Below, one piece after another: positions 45,780 to 58,515 of a DNA stretch of 64,000 nt (its first letter is position 1; every line of letters begins with the position of its first letter). A model generated the notes under the pieces. That model had not been told where the DNA came from. It made no database searches and saw only the letters and a program-made list of their open reading frames with translations. Both the position numbers and the translations under genes were made by a program. The DNA lies in assembly GCF_910592395.1 (NCBI RefSeq), contig NC_088315.1, positions 4,158,501 through 4,222,500 of the forward strand, given 5' to 3'. The stretch comes from Lineus longissimus (Eukaryota; Nemertea; Pilidiophora; Heteronemertea; Lineidae).

Positions 45780-48700
45780 CTACAAGTAGAGAAAGAGGGA
45801 AACATTAAAAAATAGGCAGCCTTTTTTGTATCACTTCCTGATATTTTGAAACAGATTATGAAGACAAAAATCATGTAACATAACAATTCGGAAAATATTA
45901 TAGAGACTAATTACTCAAGACAATCCAGCAGACCGTTAACCTTGCTGTACAGTTATTTCAATCAAAGAGATTATCATCGTCCAAACGGTCTTGAATATGA
46001 AGGTCAGAGAGTTATTGAAAAGGGTGGAGTGACCTCGAACTAAAGAAAGCGATGGTTTTTACGCCAGATGCGCGTTTCGACGTCAATGGTTTGAGAGTGC
46101 TCGGGTGTGTGGGGGACCTCCTTAGGTGGTTGCGCCCTTCATGGTTTGGATGCTTCACTTTCTGGTGCAAATGGAATGTTATCTTACGCCATTGTGCCGT
46201 GAGTGGACAGATGTCATAGTTTATCAATGGTGGTGTGGACAATGGAAGTTGTTTGACAGCGAGGTGAATGCATTATGTGTTTTGAAACATCTCTGATTCA
46301 CCCAGCCAGATGAAATGAGATCGTATACATTTTGATTTATAACAAGATTTCGGTGTTGAATTTCTCAAGAAAATCTTTAAAGGAATTTGCTTGAGAGAAG
46401 CATGTGAAGCAGAGCCCCATAACCCAGTGCTGGCTACCATGCAATCGGGCCATGTTCGATTCTGGGATATGATATGGTGTGAGTTTCAAGGAACTAAACT
46501 TCCTGGCTCTTTGAAAATACGATCTGCGGAAATGAAAAGGGCTCTTACTCACAAATATGATAATCCAAACATCTTGTCGTGATTGCTCCCACTTAATACG
46601 AAGCCGAAATGATACCATTTACATTCATTGCCCCACTCAATTGGAAAATCGTACTTTCATCCTCATACCGCATCAACTATATACGGCCGCATTAAACTAC
46701 GCAAACCAATGAGCATTGTAGGTGACCTCCGTGCTAGTCATGACAATGTCGCTAAATTGGTAGCCATTTGACTGTCTATATCTATCTGTCCAATAGCATC
46801 AATCTATTCAATCGGCATTGTCCGTGAGATCATGGAAGTTTGAGAGATGGAACAGAGATTCAGATTTTGGAAAGCTCTTTGACACGTTTGACTTGGCATG
46901 TCTCACTTGTTCATTCTCTATAAGAGTGGAGAAGAGCGGAAGGATAAGCACTTTTTGTCTTTGTGTCCTTAAGCAAAACACTTCATCCTACATGTCCTAA
47001 GTTGACACCATATTTTCAAGTAATTGACTTTTTAACTTCTTCCAAATCGATGTTTACATTTTTTTCTCAAATTCTCACCAAATGCTCCACCGGAAGCAGA
47101 AGTGAAGTGGTCCATTGATTTCCTCGAGCAGACGTGGATTCCTTTGAGCAGCATCACCTTCCGTTCCATTGTGTATATAAATCAGTTCGCCCCAATAATA
47201 CACTTGCGTGCAGCCGAAGATGAGTCACCCATTTAATTCTAATCTTGGCATGTCGTGATGTACATACTGGAGAATCTAGCATGAGAACTAAGGCAATGCT
47301 CATTTATTAGCTTCACCCTACCTAGACAATGGGGTAAATAACTTGTAAACAAAAGATCTTTTGGTGGTGGTTAGCAGTAATCATAATCACTGGTTGCAGC
47401 AGATGAAAATTGCTTGTTGGCCCAGCACATAGCAGACCATGAGGAACAGTGAATTTGTCAATTTTTTTTTAAACGGTGAATTGTCAAGATGATTGTCAAT
47501 GCCATTTGCCACCTCGATGAATTAAACCACCTTGGCAGCAAAACCACCCAACATAAGCACATGCTGCAGTCACGAATGACATCGGAGGTCGAAAATACGC
47601 CAGGCCCCAGGATAATGCAGCACAAATGCTACCCTGATTGAATAATACGTGCAATTAGAGACTGCAGCCAAAGGTACTCAAGGCAGCACACTCAAGACGG
47701 TGTCCTCATATGCAAATGGTAAACGGCCAACAGAGCTAATGAATTTTACGCCGGCTTCAACTACAGGCAGACTTAACGGCACAAGTACTCTGTGCGCGCA
47801 CTCGGATTTGGCTTCAAGCAATGTACAATCATATCCTGAAGTAAATCGATTACATTTCTGGAAATATCTTTCCGGTAGCAGTACTTAACAATGTCCACAC
47901 GTCAGATGCATTTAGCATCTTTCCAAAGCAGGCCTCTGGATTACACAGAAGCCACCCATTGTTTCTGAAAGATGTCAAAGCAACCCAAAGGCCTGCTAGG
48001 AGAATACGTCATATAGTGATGTACAGCCTTATCCAGAAGTAAATCTGGTACGTTGTCTCACAATTTCAAATCAAAGTAAGTACTTTGGGGGCACACTTGG
48101 ATTTGGTCCGGCCTTAGTAAAGTACAGTCTCATCCAAAAGATAATTGACCTTACTTCTGTAAAAGCCTATTGGTACAAGTACACCGTGTTTCATCTACCC
48201 TCTGACTGACAGCAATTCATAGTCTTACCAAAAAGAAACATCTATGGTGATTTGTTGCAATATTTCCAATATAAATCAATCGAAACGACCAAAACTGCTA
48301 ATGAATTTTTGTCGTCTTAAAACAATGGCTGCCTTATCACCACAAGTATTCTGCACATTGCAACGGCACTGTTATAATGGCATTTACCCTGAGATTCGTG
48401 TACAGTCTTCGTCAGAAGATTTCAACGCAATAACTTATCGGATATCAGGTTGAAGGAGCTTCTTTACTTGACACAATTAATGCAAAAGAATAAAATGTAT
48501 CCATTATAAACATTACCGGTAGACTGTAGTATCGTTTCCATACACCATTTACCGAATCACACAAAATCACAGAAAATATGTCTGTGAACACACTTCAGCC
48601 ATAGACTGTACCATATGGATGCCATGAAGCGTTTGCATGGACGGTTGGCTTGATGCAAACACGACGTTAAAAAATCACCAATACTTGGCATTCATCATTT

Positions 48701-49816
48701 TCATTGCTTTTGGCGAGATGCGAGGCACAGAAGAATGATTCGGATCTGATGCAAAACTATTGTATTCTACGCATCTTATTCACAACGGAATTTGATTTTG
48801 GGAAAATCCATATTTAGATCAGTGCATCAGGATTTTAGATCACATGCTGGGTGGCATGGTGTCATAATGATATCGACTGAAAAATCTTCAGTCAGAAATG
48901 ATATTTTGATCGTTTATGAAATTTGTTCTTAAACAGGAAAGAGGGTCTCTGCGATATGATGAACACTGCAAAATGAACATGCACTAGATGCGGTAATTTA
49001 CATATTTTGGCATTTTATAAACCAGGAGGTATCGATGGTGTATTGCTGAGGTCATTTTCAATCAAGCTCATTTGATACAAATCCTTCTGATTTTAGATAA
49101 TTTCTACATTAAATCCAAATCTAACAGATGATTAATAGGAAGACAGCAAAACCTTCTCTCATTTGACCGATTCAATATTAAGTCCAAGTATTAATTCAAT
49201 TATACGATTAAAGAACACTATCGTAAAATTTGAGATCGTCCCCAGCCATGATGATCTATAGCCGAGCGATTTACATATAAACGAGGCAATTCCCTCATTA
49301 CTCCTATATGACATTTTCTTACTACGAAGACAAACAATAATTAGTTGATGCTACGCTACGCGGGGAAAAAACACGAGAAATTTACTACGACGAAATGCGT
49401 GTAGTATATAAATCATGCACAGTGAAGGAATTTTACGTTGAGCAAGTTATTTATGTTTTTGCAAGTTGTTAGAGTCGTTTCAATCAAATATGCAGGAACT
49501 GCTAATGCATTTTGTACATTACCCTGTGCGTAAGGTACACAAATTCTAACTCAAGTTGAGGTGGAGTAACGTCTTACGAATCATTAGATAGCTTCAATCA
49601 ACTTTACTGTAATGCCCTGTGCAATATGTACATGGCCCTGTACATAATGCAGTGCATTTTTATCTCAACTTAAGATGGCACCAATGGTGAAGGTGGTCCA
49701 TTCAGTGATTACAACATTGTCTGCCCAAAACTGTCCAATCTAAAATGCGACCAAGAACAGTATACTGTATATGGCATCGAAGATTCAGAACGTGAATGAA
49801 TGCCTTTTTCACGCTT
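45780..49816. other. No supported exon; possible intron
   Basis: If the minus-strand exons at 50123 and 45702 are joined, this interval is mostly intron. Opposing open frames at 46337-46618 and 46391-46582 have no splice support. No tandem repeat was seen. Confidence 0.35.
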
Positions 49817-49829
49817 TGACCTTTGACCT
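49817..49829 (-). promoter_or_regulatory. Perfect DR1 nuclear-receptor element
   Basis: TGACCTTTGACCT on plus is AGGTCAAAGGTCA on minus: two perfect AGGTCA half-sites separated by one A, the DR1 site bound by RXR/HNF4-type nuclear receptors. It lies about 70 bp past the end of the minus-strand open frame at 49902-50273. Binding and target are inference. Confidence 0.4.
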
Positions 49830-50122
49830 TTTGTTTATATCAATTCATGTATCTAGGTGACCAAAAGAATTTTTTTAAAACCATCGCGAGTTTGCAGGAA
49901 ATTATGTTCGAAATTCAATACCATTATCCTCTATATAAGTGGGATTAACCCAAGAATGAGATTCTTCATCAGATGAAATTCTTCCCCAACTCTCAAGATT
50001 TCCTTCATCTCTTTGTCTGTATTTTACACAAAGCCAGCTAACGATCAAGAATTGTGGGTAATACGAGTACGAACAATGAGACGCACATGTATATAGGCGA
50101 GAGATTGGCCAAATTGACTCAC

Positions 50123-50273
50123 CGATGTTGTGTCTTAATTGGATGACGATTTGGTTATTATTAGAGATCGCAGCCCTTTGTTCCGAGAGACCGTGCGACT
50201 GATTCGAAAGTTGTTCATATGAGTGAGGGATTTGAGTGACCAGGGGTGGCTTATTTATGCTGGTGTCTGTCAT
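50123..50273 (-). CDS. Candidate start-codon exon, hydrophilic N-terminus
   Basis: Seen on the minus strand: ATG at 50273 begins 50 open codons plus one base, reaching ATCG|GTGAGT at 50123/50122, a strong 5' splice site. The peptide is polar and lacks a signal peptide (MTDTSINKPPLVTQIPHS, later NNNQIVIQLRHNI). The end phase (1) fits the exon at 45702-45779. If the donor is ignored, the same frame stays open to TAA at 49902, 123 codons in all, with an acidic tail (RISSDEESHSW, YIEDNGIEFRT), so an unspliced small protein is the alternative. No domain recognised and no TATA or initiator is obvious upstream. Confidence 0.33.
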
Positions 50274-51319
50274 CGAATTCCTATTAATTGATTTTCCGGT
50301 CAGGGGTTGATCATCTTATGAAACTCGATCTTATTCATTGTATCAATGTCACCATAATTAAACGAAGACCTTGAAATTTGATGAATAAAAGAAGTTATAT
50401 ACCAAAGTCCATGCAAAATCAAACAAAAAGAGACTTTGATAAAATACTCAGTAGAAAAAGAACCCACTTGGGTAACTCAAATCCAGATTCTGCTTTTCAA
50501 TGACTACATCACCTCAGTTTCCAACATTTCTTCAGCGGTCAAATCGTAATCTCTTTATTTGAGCAGACACAAAATGATGTCACAAAAAGACTAATCTGCA
50601 TTCCCTTTTAGACATCTAAGCTGTAAGCGCCAGAAACGTTTAAACCCAACAACTTTTTTCTCAGATTTCTGACAACTTTTACCTTGCCCCGTTCCAAATT
50701 ACCTAGTAAGCAGCTTGATATGTCCATATTTGCACAAGCATTCTCAAGGCATGTATCCGCAAACAGTTTCTGTTAAGGACACCTCGCCTCCGGGCTTCCC
50801 GGGTGTTTGTCGGTCCTGTTACCATGATTACGGCTGACACAAGCTAACTTCCCCCATCTTGTACGTGGAGCAAACTCGCCAGTACTCATCAACGAGCATA
50901 GCACATAACTTTTTTACTCTCTACGGAAAAACTAGCAACGATGCAGGCTAGCAAATGGGGTAGCAGGAACGTGCAGGTGTAAATTCTACGGGGCATACTT
51001 CCATCGACAATTTACTGGCAATCTTCTCTTGATGAAAATGCGTAAATGTGACCCAAAAATGCAAACAACTTAAAAGGATCACCGAGTTCCAGTCATGGGG
51101 GATTCTACGTAGTATTGGCAATTTGCTCTAGATCGTGACGAGGGGAAATGTCACAGCGAAAAGTGGCAAAGAGATTGGAATATTTTTGAAAGGCTTCTCT
51201 AGTTAACAAGTAGGATTACGAATCTTCAGCGATTTTTCCGTGACCATCTGTTGGCTTAACATTTTCCGAACATCGGCAAGCTTAATTCTTGATTGGAACA
51301 TGTCTTAATCTGTTTGTTT

Positions 51320-51661
51320 GTAGTGCCAACTGCAGGCAACTGAGCCTCTTTTTCTCTCTTTAAATTGGTGCCAATTGCAGGCAACTGAGCCTTTTTTTCT
51401 CACATCAAATTGTTGCCACTTGCAGGCAACTGAGCCTTTTTTTTCACTTCAACTTGGTGCCAATCGCAGAGAACTGAGCCTCTTTTTGTCACTTTCCATT
51501 GGTGCCAATCGCAGGGAACTGAGCCTCTTTTTGTCACTTTCCATTGGTGCCAATTGCAGGTAACCGAGCCTCTTCTTGTCTTCTCAAATTGGTGTCAATT
51601 GCAGGAAACTTACATGTAGCCTCTTTTTGCAATCTTCAAATTTATGCCAACTGTAGGCAAC
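51320..51661 (+). repeat. 45-bp minisatellite, eight copies
   Basis: Units begin near 51320, 51365, 51410, 51454, 51499, 51544, 51589 and 51641. Each carries TTGGTGCCAATTGCAGG, CAACTGAGCC and a T-rich run ending in TCAAA. Seven steps are 44-45 bp; the seventh unit has an insertion (TACATGT) making 52 bp, and the last is partial. Units 4 and 5 are nearly identical (AATCGCAG variant). A 45-bp period is 15 codons, so short translated peptides repeat, but one 44-bp step breaks the frame. The first unit is preceded by TGTTTGTTTGTAG. Confidence 0.93.
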
Positions 51662-52139
51662 ATTTTAAACATTTTTAGACAAGAAAAAGCAACAAACCGG
51701 TAGTACTAATTACACAGTCCAAAGATATACAAAGATATGTTTTTTTTTCTTGATAAGACTGTTGAATATTCAATAATACGTCTCCTGATTACCGATGACC
51801 GATCGCTTTGTCATTATCTCTGTCCAGTTGCCAGAAACGTTAAATATTAATAAGTAAGATGGAGAAATTTGCATTTTTTTATCTTTTGGTTTTGTCTGTT
51901 CCAAATCATGTTGTCGCATTACGCAGTACAACACACACAGGTTTTGAGTCGAAATATAAATTTGCTCGAAGTCAAGCGAGATTAAGCAAATGACATGAGT
52001 TTATGAATATTCATGAGTTCATCCCAACTTGTATGGGAGTTAGTCGCCAAGTTTTGAAAAGAAGATTTATCCGTAGGGAATCTGAAAGTACATGAAAGCA
52101 TTTCAAAAGTATTCTCAATAGTTCACTTATTCTTGTCAG

Positions 52140-52240
52140 GTTTCCAAATTTACTTTGGAGGATTTTTAAACCTTGAAAATCCTTGTAGAGGTCTTCAAGG
52201 AATTGTTGCTGGATTTAAAACTCATTTATACATGTTTTGA
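52140..52240 (+). CDS. Candidate 3'-terminal exon, phase 1
   Basis: Seen: AATAGTTCACTTATTCTTGTCAG ends at 52139, a strong acceptor. A phase-1 frame follows for 32 codons to TGA at 52238-52240, reading FQIYFGGFLNLENPCRGLQG and then IVAGFKTHLYMF. The IYFGGF...CRGLQG layout recalls the last strands of a laminin-G domain (YxGG...F-x-GC) only loosely; I do not assign it. Two other frames stop within 12 codons. No AATAAA nearby. Chance remains likely. Confidence 0.25.
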
Positions 52241-55227
52241 ATATCATTTGTTCGTATTTGCGGCCAGGCTCTGAGCGATCCCGATAACATCTGTTGAATA
52301 CTTGCCCCACCGCTTCGGGATTGGTGGCCATCGGATGGAATTTCAGTAGCTATCTGTGGCCTGAGGGATTTTCCACCAAGTCTCACCTTGACAGACAAAT
52401 AAAATAACCCAAAGCCAAGATACTTATAAGCATATTTGTCAATTTTGAACTTTCATTCGCCAAATAAACAAGTCGGAAGCCCACACTTGTCGATTATACT
52501 CACTATCTCAATGTAAATTCGGAAAACTTTACAATTGAACAAAGCCAACTTTCTGATGACCACAATAAGAATAGATGGTGAACAGATTGCCATGCTTTAC
52601 ATCGACAGCTTCCATACCCAAATGTCTCAAATCAAGGCCAGAAGCAAAGCAGTCAGATAGCATACTATCAACTTGTACCCCACAACCAAAACTAAATGTT
52701 TTATCACCCAAACCCAATTCTACAATAATTTTCCAATAAAATGAAACGGCTGAACACCTTTGGCAAAGATTTTAAGGTGACCTCTTCATTTCCATATTGT
52801 CCCACAACCCTTAAGTGATAAGATACAACAGTTTACCCACAATGGATTCACACCCTTTAACAATTGTTCACAATAAAATAAAATAGCCCATCATCCCTGG
52901 TCAGAATTTTCTAAAAGATTCGTCCTTTTTCAGTTCAGGGTTGTCCTTTTTCCTTCCCCTCCCAGCAGGGCAATGTAAAAGTCCTCAGATCCAACAGTTT
53001 AACCACAATAAATTCACACTCAATCAGGATATCCCCAATAGGGCTTATCTTGAACAGAGAATGCCTAATGGTTATTTACTGAGGACACTGGGGAGAAGAA
53101 GTCCAAAGCGATAAAAGTCTAACAGTAACGCTTTAAAGATTGTGTGACCAGAGCTAGACCAAAAGCTGCGTCTTTTCTATTGTGCTGCGGCCACTACGAT
53201 GACGCTGGCCTTGTCCCGGACACAAAGACGCTTACGCCTGGCCGCATTGTGTTACAGTCCGCCACCTGTGATTGGGAATGACAGTCGCTATTAGCCCTGA
53301 CCTCGGCAATGAGATGATGAGTTGATAATGTCACCGTGGATGAGATCTCTCGCTGCTGAGCGTGGAGTGGCCCTTGGGACCCTTCGATGGGTATTTGATT
53401 TCAGGAACTGGTTTGGTGATTCCTGACCTTGGGTTTTACCCTCAAGCAGTTTCAATTTCAGAAATCACCCAGCCTCCTGAATGCAGTTATATTTTAAATG
53501 CAACTATGAGTTTCTGGGCAGACAATTGCTTATGGAATTGGTATTTTCTGACCTTGAAGAAATGATAATGTGTCAAATTTGAATGTATTTGACCTTCAGT
53601 TCATATCTTGTTTCATCACTCTGCACATGTCAAACATTACTGGACGTCCTCCATCTTTTTAAGAAAACAATTAGTGTGAAGTCCGAGAGTTGATATCTGG
53701 TCTAAAGTCCAATTTTCGCTCCAAGACAAAGGCAATGCGTCTGCCACCAGCAAAAGATATTGAGCATTTTCACATTTTCGTAACCAGAACTGGTGCTTAA
53801 AGTGTTTTTAACTTCTGAAGGGGGTGACTTAAGACCTTGAATAAATCCCCTTGAGGGTTTTTTCTTCTAATCTCTATCATTTAAGGAAAGACCACGGTCA
53901 CTCTTTTGTTCTCTTTTTAACCCAAGTGTCAAATTTGAATGACTTTGACCTTGGGATAATCTCACATCATCATTACGCATATTATGTCCATGTTCGGACA
54001 TTTGTGACTTTGATAGACTTTAATAAGGGTATCATATCATTTGAAATTGATTGTCAACCTCAATTATGATAAATATTTACTCAGAGAACCCAGCTCAAGA
54101 ATCTTTTTAGATGATTCTGACATTGTTGTAATACAAATACCAATTATTGGAGATTTCAAATACAACCATATGTCTTTATATTGACTGTCAATTGTAAATA
54201 AACCATATGTCTTTGTTGACTGTCAATTGTAAATAAACCATTAGGTTCCAACAAGTTTGAAAAGGAATCAATTAGTTTACACAATAAGTGCTGCAGATGG
54301 TCCAAACTATACTTGCAGCAAAAAGCTGGCAAACGTACAAATTGTACTTTTCCCATACCACTTTATTACTTTACATTTCAGCCTACCGCCTCATCATGAA
54401 GAGTATCTTGGCAATGCACTATCAACTGATAGAAATATACAACACCAACTCGAATATGCCACAGTTCCACCCACATCTGTACAGCTTTTCCCATTAGATC
54501 TACAGACAGTCAAGAAAACTTGCCTTAAAACAGAACCTAATCACTTTTGTCACAACCTGCATCAAAAATCGTCACAGCTTACAAAATTCCAAACGTGTAT
54601 TACAAAATGAATGAAAATGAATATTTCATATCGACATCAAAGTGTCATTTTTTTCCGGTTCACACCGAAGCCAACCTCTCTAATGCATAAAGAAGATTGC
54701 ATCGACTCTGCAGCAAACGTAAGAATTCCTCATATAATATTCCCCTCGCTTCAAACGACAAAAATTCACCGAAGAAATGAAATTTTGCAATCGCTGCACG
54801 ATCACTCGGCCCCGTTACGCAAAACAACTTACACGTAATCGATAACTAGGCAAACCATGCTGCTGCACCTGTGAAAATACGCTTGCGACAGATATACCGA
54901 GACAAACATCAAAAGGTAATTTAAGCTACTCACTCGATACTGATATCCTTATTGTAGTTACCACATGTCTGCCGCACGTGGTCCTATTAGCGGTGATGTT
55001 ATAAAAACGAGTCACATATATGAGAAAGTTACGGAACTCGAGAAAGTCCTTGGTGAGGGAAGACTTTATCGTGAAGGGCTGTCAATAAATCGTCCATACA
55101 GACATTAGAGACAGAGTTCCAGTTTTATACTCAACCAACACGTGGTCCAATTATCGTAAGTAAGTCCATTCACACTTGAAAGAAATTCTCATTATAGACA
55201 ATACCAACAATACCCATTGTTGTTAAG
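52241..55227. other. No supported gene; two diverged TTTGACCTT repeats
   Basis: TGTCAAATTTGAATG-(TA)-TTTGACCTT occurs near 53572 and 53926 with related flanks (TCACTCTGCACATGTC against TCACATCATCATTACG), a diverged direct repeat. An acceptor-like TTTCAATTTCAG (53461) begins a 34-codon frame to TGA at 53563, weakly exon-like. A short tandem repeat lies at 54164-54240. Confidence 0.4.
54164..54240 (+). repeat. Tandem duplication, 35-37-bp unit
   Basis: AACCATATGTCTTT-(ATA)-TTGACTGTCAATTGTAAATA is present twice (54164-54200 and 54201-54235) with one small deletion in the second copy, followed by the start of a third (AACCATTAGG). The two copies are otherwise identical, implying recent slippage. 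Confidence 0.9.
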
Positions 55228-55287
55228 TCCGTCCTCGTGCATGTATCACCGAACCACAGAGAAAGTTCTTGTTTTTGATTAAACCAG
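55228..55287 (+). CDS. Candidate 60-nt exon with near-perfect donor
   Basis: Seen: AACCAG|GTGAGT at 55287/55288 is a near-perfect 5' splice site. A moderate acceptor (ATACCCATTGTTGTTAAG) ends at 55227. The 60 nt between are open in phase 1-1 as RPRACITEPQRKFLFLIKP, with one or two other frames closed before the donor. It could equally be a 5' untranslated exon. No family recognised. Confidence 0.25.
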
Positions 55288-58200
55288 GTGAGTCACTATT
55301 CAGAACCACCGCGGTGATGCGTACACATTGACTGATCCACGACTCATCGCGACCATACTTGTAATAGCGAGAAAATATGACGTATCACACTGCCTGCCAC
55401 CCAGAATCTCTCATCAGCGCGAGACAAACCGTGCTCCCTGTCAAGCTCCTCCCTCTTACAATGAACGTACTCACAATCACATTTAACGCATGCACATATC
55501 ATTTACGCAGATTAATCGAAAATCGGCGAGTGAGATCACAAGAGCGACAGCGGCAGTGAACATTCTGCATTATGCATCAAACTCCACATTCAATATGTCC
55601 CGATTTGAAATGCATGTTACGTAAACTCAGCTGTGTCTTGCTTCGTCCCAGTTCAAGAAGGTCTCTGGCTCACGACCATTACGTTCAGGAGACTGACCAC
55701 AAGTTATCAGATTTTATAGTAAGCTTGAATCAGAACCAAAATTACAATAATTTCACTTCAAGTTTGAAAGATTCAGCAGAGCAAGTCATGAGAAATGTGT
55801 ATACAATGTACACATAGTATTGTCAACTTGGCTCGAAACAAATTCTCAAAGGAGCATTAAACGTGCTTCAAGCTCTGCAGTTATGCATGTCAATATGAGA
55901 AAGATGGGGTAAAATCCATCGAAGTGAGGCGGGTACAATGCATGCCCGCTTCAGATTGTGAAATGGCCATATAAAACAAACACAAGGGCAGGAGGCTGCA
56001 TGCGAGGAGATTCAATACGGATTCATGCCTGACATGATGCCTTTGTCAAGCGTGAAGGTTAACCATTGTCGGAGGATTTCATCAGAATCTTTTAGTAGAA
56101 GAATTGACATGTCAAAGTTGCACATGTTCAAATTCAACAAAATTTCAACAAAACTATTATGATTCTGATTTGAACAATAACACTGAACAGGCATAAAGGG
56201 GAGTCATGTTAAACTGATTCTGTAATTCTGTGGAAGAGTTACTTGCTTTGCCATTAGATAGCATCGTTGGTATCGATCTAAAGTCACCAATATGTCAAAT
56301 AGACATTTCTCATACCCATTGCTAAGCTTCCTTCTCTTGTACCCTTCTCTTTGCGACCCTAATATATAGCTCAACATCTGAACCCTTCTAACAGAGAGGG
56401 ATCAACTTTTTATCAGCATTATCTATTCTTCCATCAACAGAAGTCAGCTTGTTCGCTTTTTTTTCTCCATTTGGTACAGATGACTGAACCAATGATGTCA
56501 TGCAGTAACTCACAATCGTCCCAATTGTGGCTCCAAAGGACTTCAAGTTTTTAATCGTAGTTTTTAAGAGATTATCAAAAGAGTCATCATTAATTGAAAA
56601 AAATATATACATGAGTGGACAATTTGTTGCGGTCCTTCTGAAATCACTTGAGTTATAATCCACTGAGGATAAAAAACACACAATGCTTAGTCATATGTTC
56701 ACTCATCAAAGGACCTTTAATCCCTTTCGAAGATCAATTTTTAAATCACCCATGAGAACCCAGCTGATTTGTTATGCAGTCGTAACTTTGCCTCTCAATG
56801 TAAACTGCCCAATAAGTGAGTTGTTTTTTAGTTGCTGTGATCCGCAATAATTATCTCTGTGATGAGGGATGAAAAGGGTAAAACCACAATTGCTGTGTTT
56901 GATATTAACTGGTTGTAAATGTTGCACGTTTAAGCTGCTGTACAAGCAAAATCTGTTTCTACTTGGATTCAAAGTTGTATCTGCACATCTAATTTTGCAA
57001 ACCAGAAATACTCATATTTTCAATATTTTATGTCATTCATTAAAAGCAACGTAGTATAGAGTTATCAATAACACCACTTCAATGAGGTAGCAATACTTGC
57101 ACAATATCTCTATCATTTCTTGCGTTGAAATTCAACACTTGCATCAAGCACACTGAATACAGTAAGCGAGTTTGAAAAATATACTTTCAGAACTTAAGAT
57201 CAAGGCATGTTAGTTTCAATTTCGTTGCATGAAGGATAAATTCGAATCTGTCGGTGCTTTTGGCCGGCACCAATGATGCCAAGAGCACTCAGGAATCCCT
57301 CTCAAGTCTCCATAACTCTCCGTCATTTGAAACTGGACACCCATGTTCCACTTTGTAGCAAATCATGTTTGAATCAAACATTTATGGAAGTACTTTAAAG
57401 GATTATGTGTCAAAGCTTGAAATTGTTCGAGATCGGTTTTCAAATGGTTTAAGATGTAAACTTATACCGTTTCTGGCATTTATAGTAATAATGCCATTGT
57501 ACCGTTTATGCTCGTTCTCATTCAGTCGACACAAGTTTGTTGATCCCGCTACAGATGAGATTATGGACTAATAGATTAACCCATTCCTGGTGGGAATGTT
57601 GAGAGTTTCAAAAGGTCATTTGTTGAAACAATGGTTGGCATAACTTGATTCCTTGAAAGATGCCAAAACAATAAACTCATTTGCGACTGTTTATCCACAG
57701 AGCCGCATGGCCCTGTGGCCTCTTTTTTTCTCATATCTCGCTTCATATTGGTCTGTTTCACCGAAAACCAAAAGGAGATAAAAGATAATCTAATTATACA
57801 CGCAGTGAAAGCATTTATTTGTAATACAGGCAGGAGTACTCACTACTCCAGAAGATGTTGATTCTTTCAATGGTCAAACTTGAAACGAGAATGTCAGGGT
57901 TATCATACCCCACTCCGCTTCTTATACTACATGTATGTACCAAGCCCCTTGCTCCCCGGAGCGATAATTACCTACACATCCTTGCACAAATTGCAAAATA
58001 TATGGTCAAATAGAGGATAGCCCAGGGAACGACATAAAGCGCTCACTTCCGTTCTAGGTAATGTTGCATACATGCAATATTAATATGACGAGAGGCGGAC
58101 AATTCGGATAATATTTTCACAGCTGTCACCGCTGGGCGGCCATTGTGTCATCTGCTTGCACAGATTATTGCGATTGTCGTCAGATGCAATTGTTATCCTC

Positions 58201-58455
58201 TTCATCTCCTTGATGCATCATACAGTTCATTTAATGCAAAGTACTTTCATCTGGTTCACATTTTAAAGACTTGGGCCATTTTTAGACAATTTCAGATTGA
58301 TCCTCTGAACCAACACAATCAACTCAATCAAGAAACGGATGGTACCATTTGAAAGCGCTAATCAGGAGCTTTCCAAAGAATGGTCATGTCAATATGTTCT
58401 GACCATTTCTCAGTTCTGATGAAATGAAACATTTCCCATCACGCAATGATCGATC
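55288..58455. other. No supported gene
   Basis: AT-rich sequence. Short open frames (for example 56388-56681 minus, 57365-57571 plus) lack splice context and recognisable domains. No array or RNA gene was found. Confidence 0.45.
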
Positions 58456-58515
58456 CACCTAGTGGTTAAAGCATCACCTCATTAACGGATGGTCGAAGGT
58501 TCTAGCCCAACTGGA
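58450..58515 (+). repeat. tRNA-derived SINE head
   Basis: CCTAGTGGTTAAAGCATCAC matches the A-box arm of invertebrate tRNA-derived SINEs. It is followed by CTCATTAACGGATGGTCG and GAAGGTTCTAGCCC, a B box (GGTTCGAATCC) with two changes. Order and spacing are as in a tRNA. The downstream body (through about 58600) has no recognised tail or target-site duplication, so element ends are unknown. The head is degraded, so it is probably inactive. Confidence 0.6.
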
